A DNA stretch of 44,620 nucleotides, taken from the NCBI GenBank assembly GCA_020629005.1, contig JAHDEE010000011.1:11882-56501 (forward strand). The letters are read 5' to 3'. The stretch is from Chitinophagales bacterium. Lineage in GTDB: Bacteria > Bacteroidota > Bacteroidia > Chitinophagales > UBA2359. A model generated the notes under the pieces. It saw only the letters and a program-made list of their open reading frames with translations, did no database searches and had not been told where the DNA came from. Both the position numbers and the translations under genes were made by a program. Shown piece by piece: positions 35,801 through 44,229 of this stretch (positions are counted from its first letter, which is position 1; each line of letters begins with the position of its first letter).

Positions 35801-38800
35801 GGCTCCGTGGCTATAAAGTTTTGCAGGCTACCAGACTGTTGTTCAATTCCATCCAAATACCAGGTTACGTTTGAAAGATTAATCGCACCAAGACTAAGTT
35901 CAACGGATTCATCAGAACATTTGGGATTGTTGCCTTGCAAGAGCACTTGCGGCATTAGCTCCGGGAAGAAATTCACTTGTGTGGCCAAGGATGGACCGGA
36001 ACAACCAGCAGCCGTCACTCCTTCTACTGTATAGGAACCTGGCACTTCGGCCAGAAGTACGGGACTTGTGGCACCTGCGATTGGCAGACCGTCCAGGAAC
36101 CATTGAAGAGCAGCATACTGTCCTGCTACATTCAGTACTACCTCTCCCCCTGGACAGGACTCTGTCAGCCCTTGAATCAGGATTACAGGTGTTGGGTTCT
36201 CTGCAACAGTAACTTCAATTTCATTGAAAGTGCTGGAACACCCGTAACTGTCCAATACTTCTACCCAATAACTTCCTGCTACACTCGCTATCAAATAATC
36301 AGCGCTCTGCAGCGGAATTAGTTCCCCCTCAAAGTACCAGTTATACGAATCAAATCCAGGACTTGCTTGTAGTGTTACTTGTTGCCCTTCACAGAGCGCC
36401 GGCTCCCCTTGTGCAGTTAGACTTCCTTCCGGCAAAGGGTGAACAATCAACGAAGCTTCGTTACTGGCTCCCGAACAGCTTTCACTGTCTCTCACAACTA
36501 CAAGATACTGCCCGGGAACGCCGGTCAAATATTCATTTGTAGTTCCTTGTTGAACAATTATTCCATCGTTGTAAAATGTGTAAAATTCAAATCCAGGTGT
36601 GGCAGTCAGAATTGTTTGCTCGCCCTCACAGATCTCCGCCTCAGCAATAGACAGGTTGGGTTCTGGAAGTGGATTAACATTAACCTGTACACTTTTTGTA
36701 CTGCTGCAGCCATCAGCATTTGTTACTTCTACTGTGTAGGTTGTGCTCTGCGTAGGCATTGCAATAGGGTCAGCGCAATCGGTACAAGTGAGTGTACCAT
36801 CATCAGGAGTCCATGAGTAAACACTACCACCAGATGCAGTCAATTGCGTAGATTCTCCGAAACAAAACTCATTATCAAGAACATCTAAATCTATCACAGG
36901 ATGTGAATATAAGTCCACCTGAACTGCAGGGCTTGTTGCCGAGCAACCGTTTGCGTCTGTAACACTGACACTATAGACCCCATCCTGATTTGCTTCAAAG
37001 AGATTGAGCGGGCCAGACTGCAATAGCAAAACTCCATTTAAATACCAATCATATTGATCATAGCCAGGAGTTCCTTCCAGTAGCAGTGGGCTATCTTCCT
37101 GGCAAAGTGTAAAGTCATCCTCCGAAGTAATCTCTGGGAAAGGTAGCGGATTGACCACAACTTCAAACGAGGTCGTAGTTCCGCTACATCCGCTCAAATC
37201 GTCAACGAATACTGTATAGAGTCCGCTTTCTGAGGCCTGATATACAGATGCTGCAGCTCCAGGAATTAAGAATCCATCTTTGTACCATTGGTATTGTGCA
37301 TAGGTACCGATAACCGTTAGCAATACTTCTCCACCTTCGCAAAATGTTGTGGGACCTTGTGCATAGATGAAGGGTTTAGGTTGTGGAAGCACTTCAATCA
37401 AGATTTCGGTGGTAGTACCCACGCAGCCAGAAGCATCTCTAACCTCCACTACAACTGTCGAAGTGGATGTAACCACTAATGAAGCTGTAGTTCCAGATTG
37501 TGCTAAAACTCCATCAACGAAGAAATTGTAATTATCAAAGCCCGCATCGATCTCGATACTTATTTCACCCGGATCGCAGAAAGTAGCTGGCCCGTTCAAC
37601 ACGTAGCCAGGCTGTGGATTCGGATTTACCGTGACAGAAACGATTTCAGAAGTACTAGTACAACCATTAGCGTCTGTCACTACAACGGTATAGTCTCCCA
37701 TTACCTGCGCAAAGTACTGGTCATTGGCCCCTGTCTGTACGAGTGTTGTGCCATTAAGGATAAAATCGTAGTTCAGAGCATCTGCCGGAGTGGCAGTCAG
37801 TAACACTTGCTTTCCTTCACAAAAAGTAGTTGGGGCAGAGGCTGTCAGTTCGGCTGCTGGCAAATCATGCACTACGACCTCTATTGTTGCTGTTGGGATA
37901 TCACAATACGTCCCGGTAACCAGAGCGTAATAAGTACCAGATTGCTCAGGCGCAAAGCATCTGCTGTCTTCCCCGTTTAGCGGATTATCTGTCAAGTGGT
38001 CAGGGTTAAGTGGATCAGTTGCTTGATACCATTGATAAGCAGCCCAGGTTTCCGTGACGCATAGTTCAAGTGATTCGCCCTGACAAACTTCCGGGTAATT
38101 GCTTTCGTCAATACCTGGCAATTCTGAAGGGGTGTAACCAGCATCCAAATAATAGAGACACTCATTGTCTCCCACCGTGACTATGGCAGTTTGCCCTGTC
38201 AAAGCATTTGCGTCACTATTGTTAGTATCTGAAACAGACCCATTGGAGACCGTATATTGTAAGCCGGATGGTGAATTAAATATCAGATAATATGAATCAT
38301 TTGGCGGTACCTCATCAAACAAGTAGTATCCTTGCCCATTTGTGACCTGAGATCCAAGATAAGTTCCATCATCCGTATATAGTGCTACTGCAACACCTGA
38401 TAACGGACTTTCATCAAGATCCTGCAGTCCGTTATTATTACAATCCACCCAGGTTGTATCACCCAAACATGCATAACAAGGATCTTCAATTACCAGCCAT
38501 GGCTGCGAGGTTCCGGGGCAAGTACCAGGTGTACTGGCTTTTACAAAATACTCTCCTGCACTTGTTACATCATAGGTATTGAGTGGCCCGGCCTGCACAA
38601 CTATATCTGGTCCAGCTGGGTTACTGACATAGAAAGTATAGGCGGCAAATCCCGGAGTTGCTGCGATTTGTACGGGAGCTCCGGAGGCACAAACGCTTGT
38701 TGCTCCACTTTCAATCTCAACTTCTGCCGGAGGGAGCGCTTGCACGAATATATCGTCCGTAAACACACAACCTCCAGGCAAGGTCATTGTCACCGTGTAG

Positions 38801-41800
38801 GTGATATTAGACTCGACACATGCTTTGACTTTGTCCGAATCGCTATTATCCAGATAAAGCTCTGGAGTCCAGGAAATTTCAACATTGCTAAGATCGTCAA
38901 AAGGCGGATCAAAGCTGATAGTCGTGCATTCTCCGGTACACACTTCCTGATCTGGTCCGAGATCCAACACGTAATCTGCCAAATTGTAAATGGCAAAACC
39001 CTCTGTATAGTTAGCACAAATTCCATATTGTGCCTGAATGCCAAAGATTGCAGGACCGACAAAGTTCTCTGTTGGCGACAGGTTGATCGTTCCATCACCG
39101 TTGTCAGTATATATCAACTCTTCTACATCCTGTCCCAGAAAGAAGTGCTCGTAGGTTTCGCAGTAGGGTAGGTCGACTCCATTGGCATCACAGAGACCGA
39201 TGGCATTGCCAATTTCTCTCACCGCATTGGGCTTGATATCGTCTACCAGATGGACAAGGGAATGACATTCGCAAGACGAATCAAAAGATATCTCTGCCAA
39301 TAAAGGACATGCGTTGTTGATTGGTATCGACATCGTCGAACTGAACAGAATGTCTTCACCTGCCAAGACAGACAGCAGCTGAGTTTCGGTAGCAAGTAGA
39401 GGATCTATACTCGGATCCAGAAGACTATTGCCATCAATATCCTGGTAGATGTCTACCAGTACATTCTTGTTCAAATAGTCTGCACCAATATTGTTTAACA
39501 AGATATCATATGAAAGACTAATCTCATCTGGATTCTCTGAACATTCATCATACACGGTCATTGATTGAAGGGCCAGTGCAGGTACCACAAATAAATCCAC
39601 AATGGAGTTTCTTCCTTGTTCAACGAAAACCGAACAGAGTTCATTAGTCTCGACACAAGTAATTCCATCTACTCTGCTTCGTATGCTAACCTGCATGGGA
39701 TAATTGCCACATTCTGCTGAAGGATCAAAGTCTGCCTCAAAGGAGAAATTAAATAGCTCAGCCTCGCCCAAACCCGCAGGGATATCCATCAAAATTTCCC
39801 ACAAGCCACTTGCATTCTGCGTCACCACAACGTTATCCGGAACAAAGCCTGCCGGAGTATTGTAGTTGATGGTTCCTGGCACGTAATCGACTCCTTCAGG
39901 TATTACCAATTTTATCGTAGACTGACTATCACTCTCGGTGGTTTGTGAAAGATTGACTGCCGTGACATTGACAAGCGACTCTCCTTCGCAGTTAACTTCT
40001 ACTGGATCTGCAAAAGTCACAAACTGAGCAAAATCCTCAGGATCAGCGCCATCTACTACCAGTGGCTGGCTGACTTCAAGACTGGTTGGCGTAGCAAAGC
40101 CGCAAGCATCGTATCCGACTACGTCGAATCGGAAAGGCGTACCAGAAGTAAATCCATCACAGTTTGTCCTTGCCTTGAACTTGATGGCAAGTTTGTTAGA
40201 GTCTGTACTTTCTGCATTGAATTCGAAGACTCCAGGAATTCCATTTGCTGTGAGCCAGGCATCAACATTCGAAATATCTGTACTGAGCTGCTCTCCATAA
40301 GCTCCTACAGCTGCTAGAGTAGGATCATTTGCAAAAGGCACAAATGGCGATTGCACTGCCGGTCCGAAGGGATAGGCAACCTGCCAGGTACCAGCAATCG
40401 GCTCTACCCCAGGAGTCGGAAAGAAAAAGTTAAACAGCTGACTTCCGTTTCGTCCCTCTTTGACATTTTTGATTAGGATCGTATATTCAAATTCGTCGCA
40501 AAGCTGAACCGGTGGGGTTGGTTCTTCATAGACAGAAATCTGCAAATCTGAGGGAACAAAGGAGTATAGATAAGAAAGCTGACTTTCGGCACATGCCTCT
40601 GCCGAAAAACCTGCAACGTTCAGATCTGCACGAACATCAGGTTCCAGGCAGCCGGAAAAGACCGTTAGGCTAATTTCTGCTGTAGGCACTCCTGCCGGGC
40701 AAAACAGGAGTCGGGTTTCGATATCCAATTCCCAACATTCTGTTGCGGCCAGATCTCCATTGAATTCAATTAGGTATGTATTTTCTGTCGCTGTGCTGCC
40801 TGTCGCCGTAAACGTATAGGGAAGTCCTGAGATGGCATCCGTAGTTGTTTCCAAAGCGATATTGTATGGTAAGGTGATAGTGGCACCAATATTTTGATGC
40901 ACGTAATCATTTGCAGCATCATTGCAAACTGTTATCCTGTTAACTTCTGTATCACCAGAGGAGATCAGCACAGGTATAGATACTATGCCATCAAGTGGCG
41001 AAGGTGCGCTGGTATTGTTTATCGGGTTGAAGTTTGTGGAAGTAGAAAGGCTCTCGCAGGATAACTGCTGCTCAAAGTATTCCCACTCTACGCCAGTATA
41101 ATCAGGCGTGAGGGGGCAGGCTATTCCTAGTCTATACTTTAGCGTCCAGACATCAGCACTTGCGCAGCCGATTCCAAGCTCTCCGAAATTTGTAGCTGGA
41201 GGCGACATACCATTGGCACTGAAGTACATCTTCCCGGTATTTCCAACATCACTGAAGCAATAGTCTTTCCCGGCTATGAGCGGACAAGAAACGTTTGTGG
41301 TGCTATCGGGAGTCAAATCATATACGGTACCATCGGGCTGGATGACCTGAGCGGTCCCATCCTCATAATACGTTCCTTCGAGAATTGGCACCCCGGCATA
41401 CTTAATTATGTCAAAAATCCGGTATTCGTCTTCATACCAATTGGGTGGTAGGGCACCAACGGATAGTGTATGTGTAACATCTATGAAGCAGTCATTGACA
41501 TCATAAACTAAGTTCGGAGAAACGACGGGATCATGAAATCTGATCGGGTCATATTCCGCGCATGGAGCAGCATGATAATAGCTGCCATCGGGTAAAGCTT
41601 CACTGACATAGATAAATGATCTAAAATTAGGATTGTCACCGTCATCAGCGGGAATTGTGGCCTTGATAGGAAACCTGACATCCACGCAAATACTATCTCC
41701 AGGTGCCAGTTCACTAGCGCTTCCAAAACAAGAAGAATCGTGAAAGCGGAGATATTGCCTTGTTCTCCTATTGCCGTTTGTAACCGCACCAGGAGCTGTC

Positions 41801-44229
41801 CATGGATAAGTATTGCAATCCGTTAGATCCACTACGGAGTTGTTTGCAACATCATAATATGTCACTGTATAATCTGTCGGTGTTTCCGGATAAGAATTCA
41901 GTCCATTCATATATCCCAATTTCCCCGTACTTGGATCATAAAAGTAGAGATACAGATTCAGTCGATCCATGACAAGTGGCACATTTACATCATAGCACAC
42001 GTGCACATCCATAGTGTCACAATCGAGGGCATAACTTGGATTATCCGCTGTACTGACAGAGAGCTCCGTTGAGCCATCACAGCTGGTGCCATAATCATTT
42101 CTCAGTGCAGACTGATTCCTTGTATTCATACGGCAACCTGGACCGCAACCTTCATAATCGACTTGCACTGGAAAGGATTCGCAGGCCACTATTGTCTCGC
42201 AAGTACAGCTAGCATCCAGGCACTCCTGAATGACCCTGAAGTTTACATTTCCCCATTCAACCGGACGTAGGCAGGCATCCAGGGCCATATCGAAACTGTA
42301 ATTATGTCTGCCGGGATCGGCGCTTCCAAGATCAATAATTATTACCCTTCGAGAGCTGTCAGCAGGTGCGTCGGGAAATGAATCGGAAATGATCGCAGTG
42401 GCATTGTCATAGGTTTGACCGTCAAAGGTCAGCGTTCCATCGATCAGTTCGTAATCCTCATTCATATACTTGTTTCCCGAAACCGTCACTTCCAAATAAG
42501 TACGCGAATCTGAACAGCCGTTGATATTTTGCTCGGTATAGGTATATGCAAAGCCGAAGTTTGTGATAGCAGGTAAATCTCCGGTTCCGCTTTGATTGAA
42601 ATCTACATGCGTAAAATCAAAGCCCATAATTCCTGTATAGCCCGGACCCGGTGTGCCCCGAGTCTCATCAAAGATATCAGTAGCATAGTCATCCTCGGTA
42701 TGATAATCTGTAACTCCGTAGATGATTGCAGTGGGCGTGGGATCGAACTGATCATCGATATCAAACAGATTGCCGCAGTGGCGAGTACCGCTAAGCGTAA
42801 AGTCATCAAAAGCACAGGAAATAGTTTCGCAAATACTTCCATCCTGACAAATCACATCGAAGCTGAGCGTTCCTGTGATTTGATTACCATAGGGAAGATC
42901 ATTGAAGAGTCCATCATCATCTGTCGCTTCCAATCCCAAATCAGGACCATCGGGATCTAAGACCAGTGCATCAAAATCAAAGTATAGAGTGTCTCCCGAA
43001 AGGGTGTACTCAGAACCTGCATTCAAGACAGTGTTGCCTAATGTAACTTCTTTCAAAGTCATGATATTGCTGCTACAGAGTTTGCGAATCATAAAATTTA
43101 GATCGTTGAGAATTCCACCCTCAGGGTTGGTGATTGCTGGGTTTGGCACATCCAAACTCCACTGAAATATGGCTTCTTGCCCGCAGAGGGTTGGTTCTTG
43201 TACAAGTAGCAGCTGCGCCTCAGGATCTGCCCCAAAATTTGGATTGATTTTGATAGAACCTACCTGAGTTGGTTCATTCGCTTCGCATTGCTGCTCAAGG
43301 CAACCGTAAGTGGCTTGATAGCTCATAAAGTACTGCGCATCGCTGGGGCAGGACTCAAAAGTGTAGCAGAGTTCTATCTCTACTCGTTCATTCTCGTTGA
43401 ACAGGTTATCATTTGGTCCCACCGTTGGACCTCCTGTATTTGCAGGAAAGTAGGAATTGTCAATCGCGATGGTATAGGTACGGCTTGCCGGGTCATAAAC
43501 CTCATCTGTGTAAGCCATCTGGTTGACTGAAATACTGGCAAGCGTCATGCCTGCTCCCAACTGAACACCGGAAACCGAAAAGTCGAATTCAGAAACATAA
43601 GCATCAAAACCATCTTGCGAAACTATTACAGTCTGACATTTGGTTTCTCCGAAATTTTGAAACACCAGATTTACCGGGTCAACATTGGGATTGATATTCA
43701 ATACCGGCGAGGAGAAAGCACCATCAAACTCATCCTCAATGGCAAAGTCCTGAACACAAAAATTATTGGCTGGGTCAACATACGAGATCTGATAATTGAC
43801 TAACTGCAAATCAGTTGCTGAGCTGAAATCGCAGTCGGCTTGTACCCCGATATAGATCACGTTGCTGCTAAACTGGTCCAGATTACTCAATAGGAATTCG
43901 GGATTTTGCGGATCTGAATCGCTCACCAGCGAAATGGAGGTATTTTCGTAAATGGATTCTTGAAATCCTGCATATTGCATACCATCAGGTAGTTGAGCCG
44001 TGAGGCTGACGCCTTGCAGTTGATCTGCAGCAGGAGTAAAAACCAATAGCGCAAGTGTATCCGGAACTCCGCATAGCACCAGAGAATCAGTTTGTGCAAA
44101 GCCCGGAACATATCTGAGGTCATAGACCTCAATAAAATCGCAGTCCTGTGCTTGCATGGATTGAGAGAATAGTGAAAGTAACACGCATAGGAATGCTGTT
44201 ACCAACAATTGCAGTCGGTGTAATGTCAT
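26851..44229 (-). CDS. Giant (5,792-residue) secreted DUF11-repeat surface protein with T9SS domain
   Basis: A single uninterrupted frame of 17.4 kb starts at ATG 44229 with a signal peptide (MTLHRLQLLVTAFLCVLLSL, cut near QAQ). Domains in order are as follows. A beta-rich Cys-containing region occupies residues 30-1915. An SdrD-B-like domain (about 1916-2035; NNNGLQDLDESPLSGVAVAL) follows. About ten Ig/PKD-like repeats fill 2036-2838. Fifteen FDLAL-type DUF11 repeats fill 2839-5256. Two ordinary DUF11 repeats (ADLSITKVAS, ADISLTKTVS) fill 5257-5530. A T9SS type A sorting domain (about 5707-5792; LSVVPQPAKDKVVV) ends the protein. DUF11 repeats are beta-sandwich stalk modules of surface proteins. 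The Asp-rich linkers suggest calcium binding. Likely roles are adhesion, cell-cell contact or gliding, all inferred. No enzymatic motif was seen. A strong terminator follows. Confidence 0.9.
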   Translation of the reverse strand: MTLHRLQLLVTAFLCVLLSLFSQSMQAQDCDFIEVYDLRYVPGFAQTDSLVLCGVPDTLALLVFTPAADQLQGVSLTAQLPDGMQYAGFQESIYENTSISLVSDSDPQNPEFLLSNLDQFSSNVIYIGVQADCDFSSATDLQLVNYQISYVDPANNFCVQDFAIEDEFDGAFSSPVLNINPNVDPVNLVFQNFGETKCQTVIVSQDGFDAYVSEFDFSVSGVQLGAGMTLASISVNQMAYTDEVYDPASRTYTIAIDNSYFPANTGGPTVGPNDNLFNENERVEIELCYTFESCPSDAQYFMSYQATYGCLEQQCEANEPTQVGSIKINPNFGADPEAQLLLVQEPTLCGQEAIFQWSLDVPNPAITNPEGGILNDLNFMIRKLCSSNIMTLKEVTLGNTVLNAGSEYTLSGDTLYFDFDALVLDPDGPDLGLEATDDDGLFNDLPYGNQITGTLSFDVICQDGSICETISCAFDDFTLSGTRHCGNLFDIDDQFDPTPTAIIYGVTDYHTEDDYATDIFDETRGTPGPGYTGIMGFDFTHVDFNQSGTGDLPAITNFGFAYTYTEQNINGCSDSRTYLEVTVSGNKYMNEDYELIDGTLTFDGQTYDNATAIISDSFPDAPADSSRRVIIIDLGSADPGRHNYSFDMALDACLRPVEWGNVNFRVIQECLDASCTCETIVACESFPVQVDYEGCGPGCRMNTRNQSALRNDYGTSCDGSTELSVSTADNPSYALDCDTMDVHVCYDVNVPLVMDRLNLYLYFYDPSTGKLGYMNGLNSYPETPTDYTVTYYDVANNSVVDLTDCNTYPWTAPGAVTNGNRRTRQYLRFHDSSCFGSASELAPGDSICVDVRFPIKATIPADDGDNPNFRSFIYVSEALPDGSYYHAAPCAEYDPIRFHDPVVSPNLVYDVNDCFIDVTHTLSVGALPPNWYEDEYRIFDIIKYAGVPILEGTYYEDGTAQVIQPDGTVYDLTPDSTTNVSCPLIAGKDYCFSDVGNTGKMYFSANGMSPPATNFGELGIGCASADVWTLKYRLGIACPLTPDYTGVEWEYFEQQLSCESLSTSTNFNPINNTSAPSPLDGIVSIPVLISSGDTEVNRITVCNDAANDYVHQNIGATITLPYNIALETTTDAISGLPYTFTATGSTATENTYLIEFNGDLAATECWELDIETRLLFCPAGVPTAEISLTVFSGCLEPDVRADLNVAGFSAEACAESQLSYLYSFVPSDLQISVYEEPTPPVQLCDEFEYTILIKNVKEGRNGSQLFNFFFPTPGVEPIAGTWQVAYPFGPAVQSPFVPFANDPTLAAVGAYGEQLSTDISNVDAWLTANGIPGVFEFNAESTDSNKLAIKFKARTNCDGFTSGTPFRFDVVGYDACGFATPTSLEVSQPLVVDGADPEDFAQFVTFADPVEVNCEGESLVNVTAVNLSQTTESDSQSTIKLVIPEGVDYVPGTINYNTPAGFVPDNVVVTQNASGLWEILMDIPAGLGEAELFNFSFEADFDPSAECGNYPMQVSIRSRVDGITCVETNELCSVFVEQGRNSIVDLFVVPALALQSMTVYDECSENPDEISLSYDILLNNIGADYLNKNVLVDIYQDIDGNSLLDPSIDPLLATETQLLSVLAGEDILFSSTMSIPINNACPLLAEISFDSSCECHSLVHLVDDIKPNAVREIGNAIGLCDANGVDLPYCETYEHFFLGQDVEELIYTDNGDGTINLSPTENFVGPAIFGIQAQYGICANYTEGFAIYNLADYVLDLGPDQEVCTGECTTISFDPPFDDLSNVEISWTPELYLDNSDSDKVKACVESNITYTVTMTLPGGCVFTDDIFVQALPPAEVEIESGATSVCASGAPVQIAATPGFAAYTFYVSNPAGPDIVVQAGPLNTYDVTSAGEYFVKASTPGTCPGTSQPWLVIEDPCYACLGDTTWVDCNNNGLQDLDESPLSGVAVALYTDDGTYLGSQVTNGQGYYLFDEVPPNDSYYLIFNSPSGLQYTVSNGSVSDTNNSDANALTGQTAIVTVGDNECLYYLDAGYTPSELPGIDESNYPEVCQGESLELCVTETWAAYQWYQATDPLNPDHLTDNPLNGEDSRCFAPEQSGTYYALVTGTYCDIPTATIEVVVHDLPAAELTASAPTTFCEGKQVLLTATPADALNYDFILNGTTLVQTGANDQYFAQVMGDYTVVVTDANGCTSTSEIVSVTVNPNPQPGYVLNGPATFCDPGEISIEIDAGFDNYNFFVDGVLAQSGTTASLVVTSTSTVVVEVRDASGCVGTTTEILIEVLPQPKPFIYAQGPTTFCEGGEVLLTVIGTYAQYQWYKDGFLIPGAAASVYQASESGLYTVFVDDLSGCSGTTTSFEVVVNPLPFPEITSEDDFTLCQEDSPLLLEGTPGYDQYDWYLNGVLLLQSGPLNLFEANQDGVYSVSVTDANGCSATSPAVQVDLYSHPVIDLDVLDNEFCFGESTQLTASGGSVYSWTPDDGTLTCTDCADPIAMPTQSTTYTVEVTNADGCSSTKSVQVNVNPLPEPNLSIAEAEICEGEQTILTATPGFEFYTFYNDGIIVQQGTTNEYLTGVPGQYLVVVRDSESCSGASNEASLIVHPLPEGSLTAQGEPALCEGQQVTLQASPGFDSYNWYFEGELIPLQSADYLIASVAGSYWVEVLDSYGCSSTFNEIEVTVAENPTPVILIQGLTESCPGGEVVLNVAGQYAALQWFLDGLPIAGATSPVLLAEVPGSYTVEGVTAAGCSGPSLATQVNFFPELMPQVLLQGNNPKCSDESVELSLGAINLSNVTWYLDGIEQQSGSLQNFIATEPGFYHAIFEDSNGCTGESTAIQVLEEACIFDLALMKTLADGQSASVTDGDDVTFTITIFNQGDMDAYAVEIIDYIPAGFSLNDADWQAVGPNALYQLSEVLPRGQQISVDITLTVTSAAAAGPVTNFAEVASALDQDGNPGEDIDSTPDLDPDNDGSVEDNITDGSFGDQDDHDPATVFVEVFDLALTKSLAVDQSSVVSIGDEVNFTITVYNQGNVDAYNVLITDYLPAGLTLQDTDWNSNGSQANTVLEGPILAGSSTTVDITLMVTTQASGGALINFAEISDAEDEAGDHPTDADSVADNNNGNDAGGMLGTDSDDAIDGDATGSPGEENDYNDEDDHDPASVTVAIFDLALTKTLSPGQQPSILPGEDVDYMITITNQGSVDAYNVSIIDYIPSGLILNDSDWTQVGSDAMTVIEGPIPAFGGIDFVEITLQVEPSALPGELVNYAEIADAEDANGEHPQDEDSSADTDSQNDAGGAPDSAADNETSGDGTGLPGDSEAGTDEDDHDPESILVGEVFDLALTKVLAEGQAAQVELGEDVTYTLIVENQGNIDATDIVLVDYLPSGLVLNDPNWTAVGTDATITLTGPISPMEQETINITVTVTEAGDLTNFAEIADAQDGRGNHLDDIDSTADSDDANDGPVTDNSIDGSNGDEDDHDPAVISVVDRFDLALTKMLAPGQPALVSTGDLVSYIITVYNQGTIDAYNVDIVDIIPDGLILSDENWTAVGPNAITTLPGPIPAGESSTFEIRLTVTASAGSLTNVAEITDAEDETGAHPSDVDSTPDIILGNDAGGNPESESDDSINGDGSGQPGDDEAASDEDDSDPATVHLQEPFDLALTKELADGQSSYVSTGDEVEYTITVFNQGNVAAYNISIVDYIPDGMLLTDADWIPVPGAPTYLIPGPLDPGSSISIDIMFTVTETENGSLVNYAEISSAQNVEGEHPEDVDSRPDNTNGNDAGGTAGGNSDDVVTGDGTGVPGGDTAMGDEDDHDPAIITIENAEEVFDLALVKTLSAGQESIVSTGDDVTYTISIFNQGTIDAFDVHVVDYIPIGMTLSDSEWSLNGDQAEITIPGPIEAGSSASVQITMTVSADSGSLINYAEVADAQDINGAHPNDHDSTPDADPTNDSGGDPNGSSNDQTGGDGTGTTGSSDAASDEDDHDPELVTIQDEEQNEEDFDLALTKTLAQGEDAVVLPGEDVTFVITVFNQGMQDVYDVEIIDYIPDGLMLNDSEWTEFGADAIASLDGPIPAGGQELVEITLTVTSSMTGDISNLAEIMNFSDEFGNHPPDADSNPDGNPDNDGPAVNDETAGTNGDEDDQDFETITVQDEVDEQIFDLALTKTLAEGQSPFVASGELATFTITVYNQGDLPAYNVNIVDYIPSGLDLADNDWTGDGSIANTNIPGPLEAGASTEVPITLRVNGDSQQLTNFAEISHAEDENGEILQDHDSTADSNPDNDAGGQPESEADNAVQGDGTGATGGVEAATDEDDSDPASLQLYSFDLALTKSLSAGQTSTVSSGDLVSYTISVYNQGTVEAYQIEVVDYIPSGLQLADSDWSSSDGQTATTTIDGPLLPNEQIDIEVTMLVVGTSGSLSNIAEISDALDVDGEHPEDIDSTPDNNPNNDPGGAPSTSSDDAIDGDGTGSPGDADAGSDEDDSDPAEIFVSPNFDLALTKTLAAGQSNVVSVGDEITFIHTVYNQGSIAAHNIRILDYIPDGLILVDEDWSTENGVASFTLPGPISPGGSGIVPITFEVTATSGTIVNLSEIADAQDESGNHHEDSDSTSDDDPNNDGPAVDNSTDGTDGDEDDSDLEQLTVVSEPVEPIFDLALVKQLASNQTSSFEVGDEVTFVITVFNQGNVDAHAIEIVDHLPVELVLSDSDWTSVEDQALMTFEGPLEPGNSIAIPITCTIISAGQITNFAEIAGAEDPIGNDPDDIDSDPDFDSDNDGPVIDDSTDGTQGDEDDSDLEVIMVDEVEEEEYFDLALIKQLASGQPNSWFVGDEVTFIITVLNQGNVAATQIDLVDYLPNGLALNDSDWGLIGDQAWFTISGPIGPGTSVAIPITCTITSAGEHLNFAEISDAEDINGNSAFDQDSTPDNNPDNDGTAIDDTIDGNEGDEDDHDFEALEVNPAIFDLALVKSLAEGQAPLVSVGEAVTFDITVYNQGDIAAHNVQIVDYIPQGLSLADADWILNNGLAQTTISGPIAPGASERIQITFAVLSGAGEQQNIAEIADAQDEDGNHPPDVDSNADTNPDNDGPIIDNETDNSLGDEDDSDEQVISITDTQVFDLALQKTLAEGQAGVVSPGDLVVYTIEVFNQGNAAVYNVGIIDYLPEAFTLQDSNWQLDNEYPVTVIPGPIEAGQSASVNITVILDEAVANGELQNFAEITSAEDELGNPIVDIDSVSDTSNDNDGEVKDDETSGANGDEDDHDTALIAIIKELADLSITKVASVQSAATGEQITYQLSVSNAGPGLATGVVVQDLLPAGTQFVSADSETWDREQGIWKIEELEAGQTAYLNIVVQITAIEGAILNLAEVISADQADPNSTPNNSSENPDPSDPNQGEDDEAIAVIEVEDVSIPDPLADISLTKTVSNPTPLSDELIIYTISVTNESSIEATGLVVKDLLPEGLNLLDASSNNYDAQSGLWTIGTLAAGKTELLEILAEVTATEGEIVNFAEVVASDQTDPDSSPDNGSASADPSIMEDDEDTAIIEVRDCTLQVSNEIICETSGETYMVIVAVNEPVTVTGDYNGVVENSFEIGPLTSGVSYQYSLTSADGCVLEVAETPTDCIKLDLQLISFHGIKRDEGNLLTWISSGEREVESFVLSRSIDGFDFEDIYAVPAQGTPSTEFHYQHLDPYTGSGHVYYKLEEVTSNSMRRELDRLTLSRELYLPQILSVVPQPAKDKVVVTFSYGVNAEVELQMFDATGRLISAKITRAEMGVNTLSLDLSAYSQGVYFLKISGQQHSMMHKVIKQ
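28462..35715 (-). repeat. Fifteen tandem FDLAL-type DUF11 repeats inside the giant gene
   Basis: Each unit is about 161 residues (about 484 bp). It begins FDLAL(T/V)K-L-x-x-GQ, continues with V-(S/T)-x-G-D-x-V-x-(F/Y)-x-I-x-V-(F/Y)-NQG, YIP-x-G-x-x-L-x-D-x-(D/N)-W, GPI and NFAEI-x-(D/S)A, and ends in an Asp-rich tail closing with DEDD(H/S)DP. Tails come in a short form (NDGP...TDG..GDEDD) and a long form (NDAGG...GDGTG.PG...DEDD). In N- to C-terminal order they are S-L-L-S-L-L-L-S-L-L-S-S-S-S-S. Repeats diverge at DNA level, so this is an old array. Confidence 0.9.
35716..38124 (-). repeat. About ten Ig/PKD-like repeats inside the giant gene
   Basis: Units of about 80 residues share a first Cys in an xFCEG-type motif, a (Y/W)-x-W-Y or Y-x-F-Y core followed by a short L-x-x-G loop, and a second Cys in (N/S)-GC-(S/T). 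They usually end V-x-V-x-P-x-P. The paired Cys imply one disulfide per domain, in contrast with the almost Cys-free DUF11 array that follows. Confidence 0.8.

Noticed and set aside
27863-43803. Dozens of plus-strand open frames opposite the giant gene
   Set aside because: They are shadows of the repeats: the same fragments recur at repeat spacing, they are rich in Ile, Ser and His as expected from antisense of Asp/Asn codons, and none has coherent domains.
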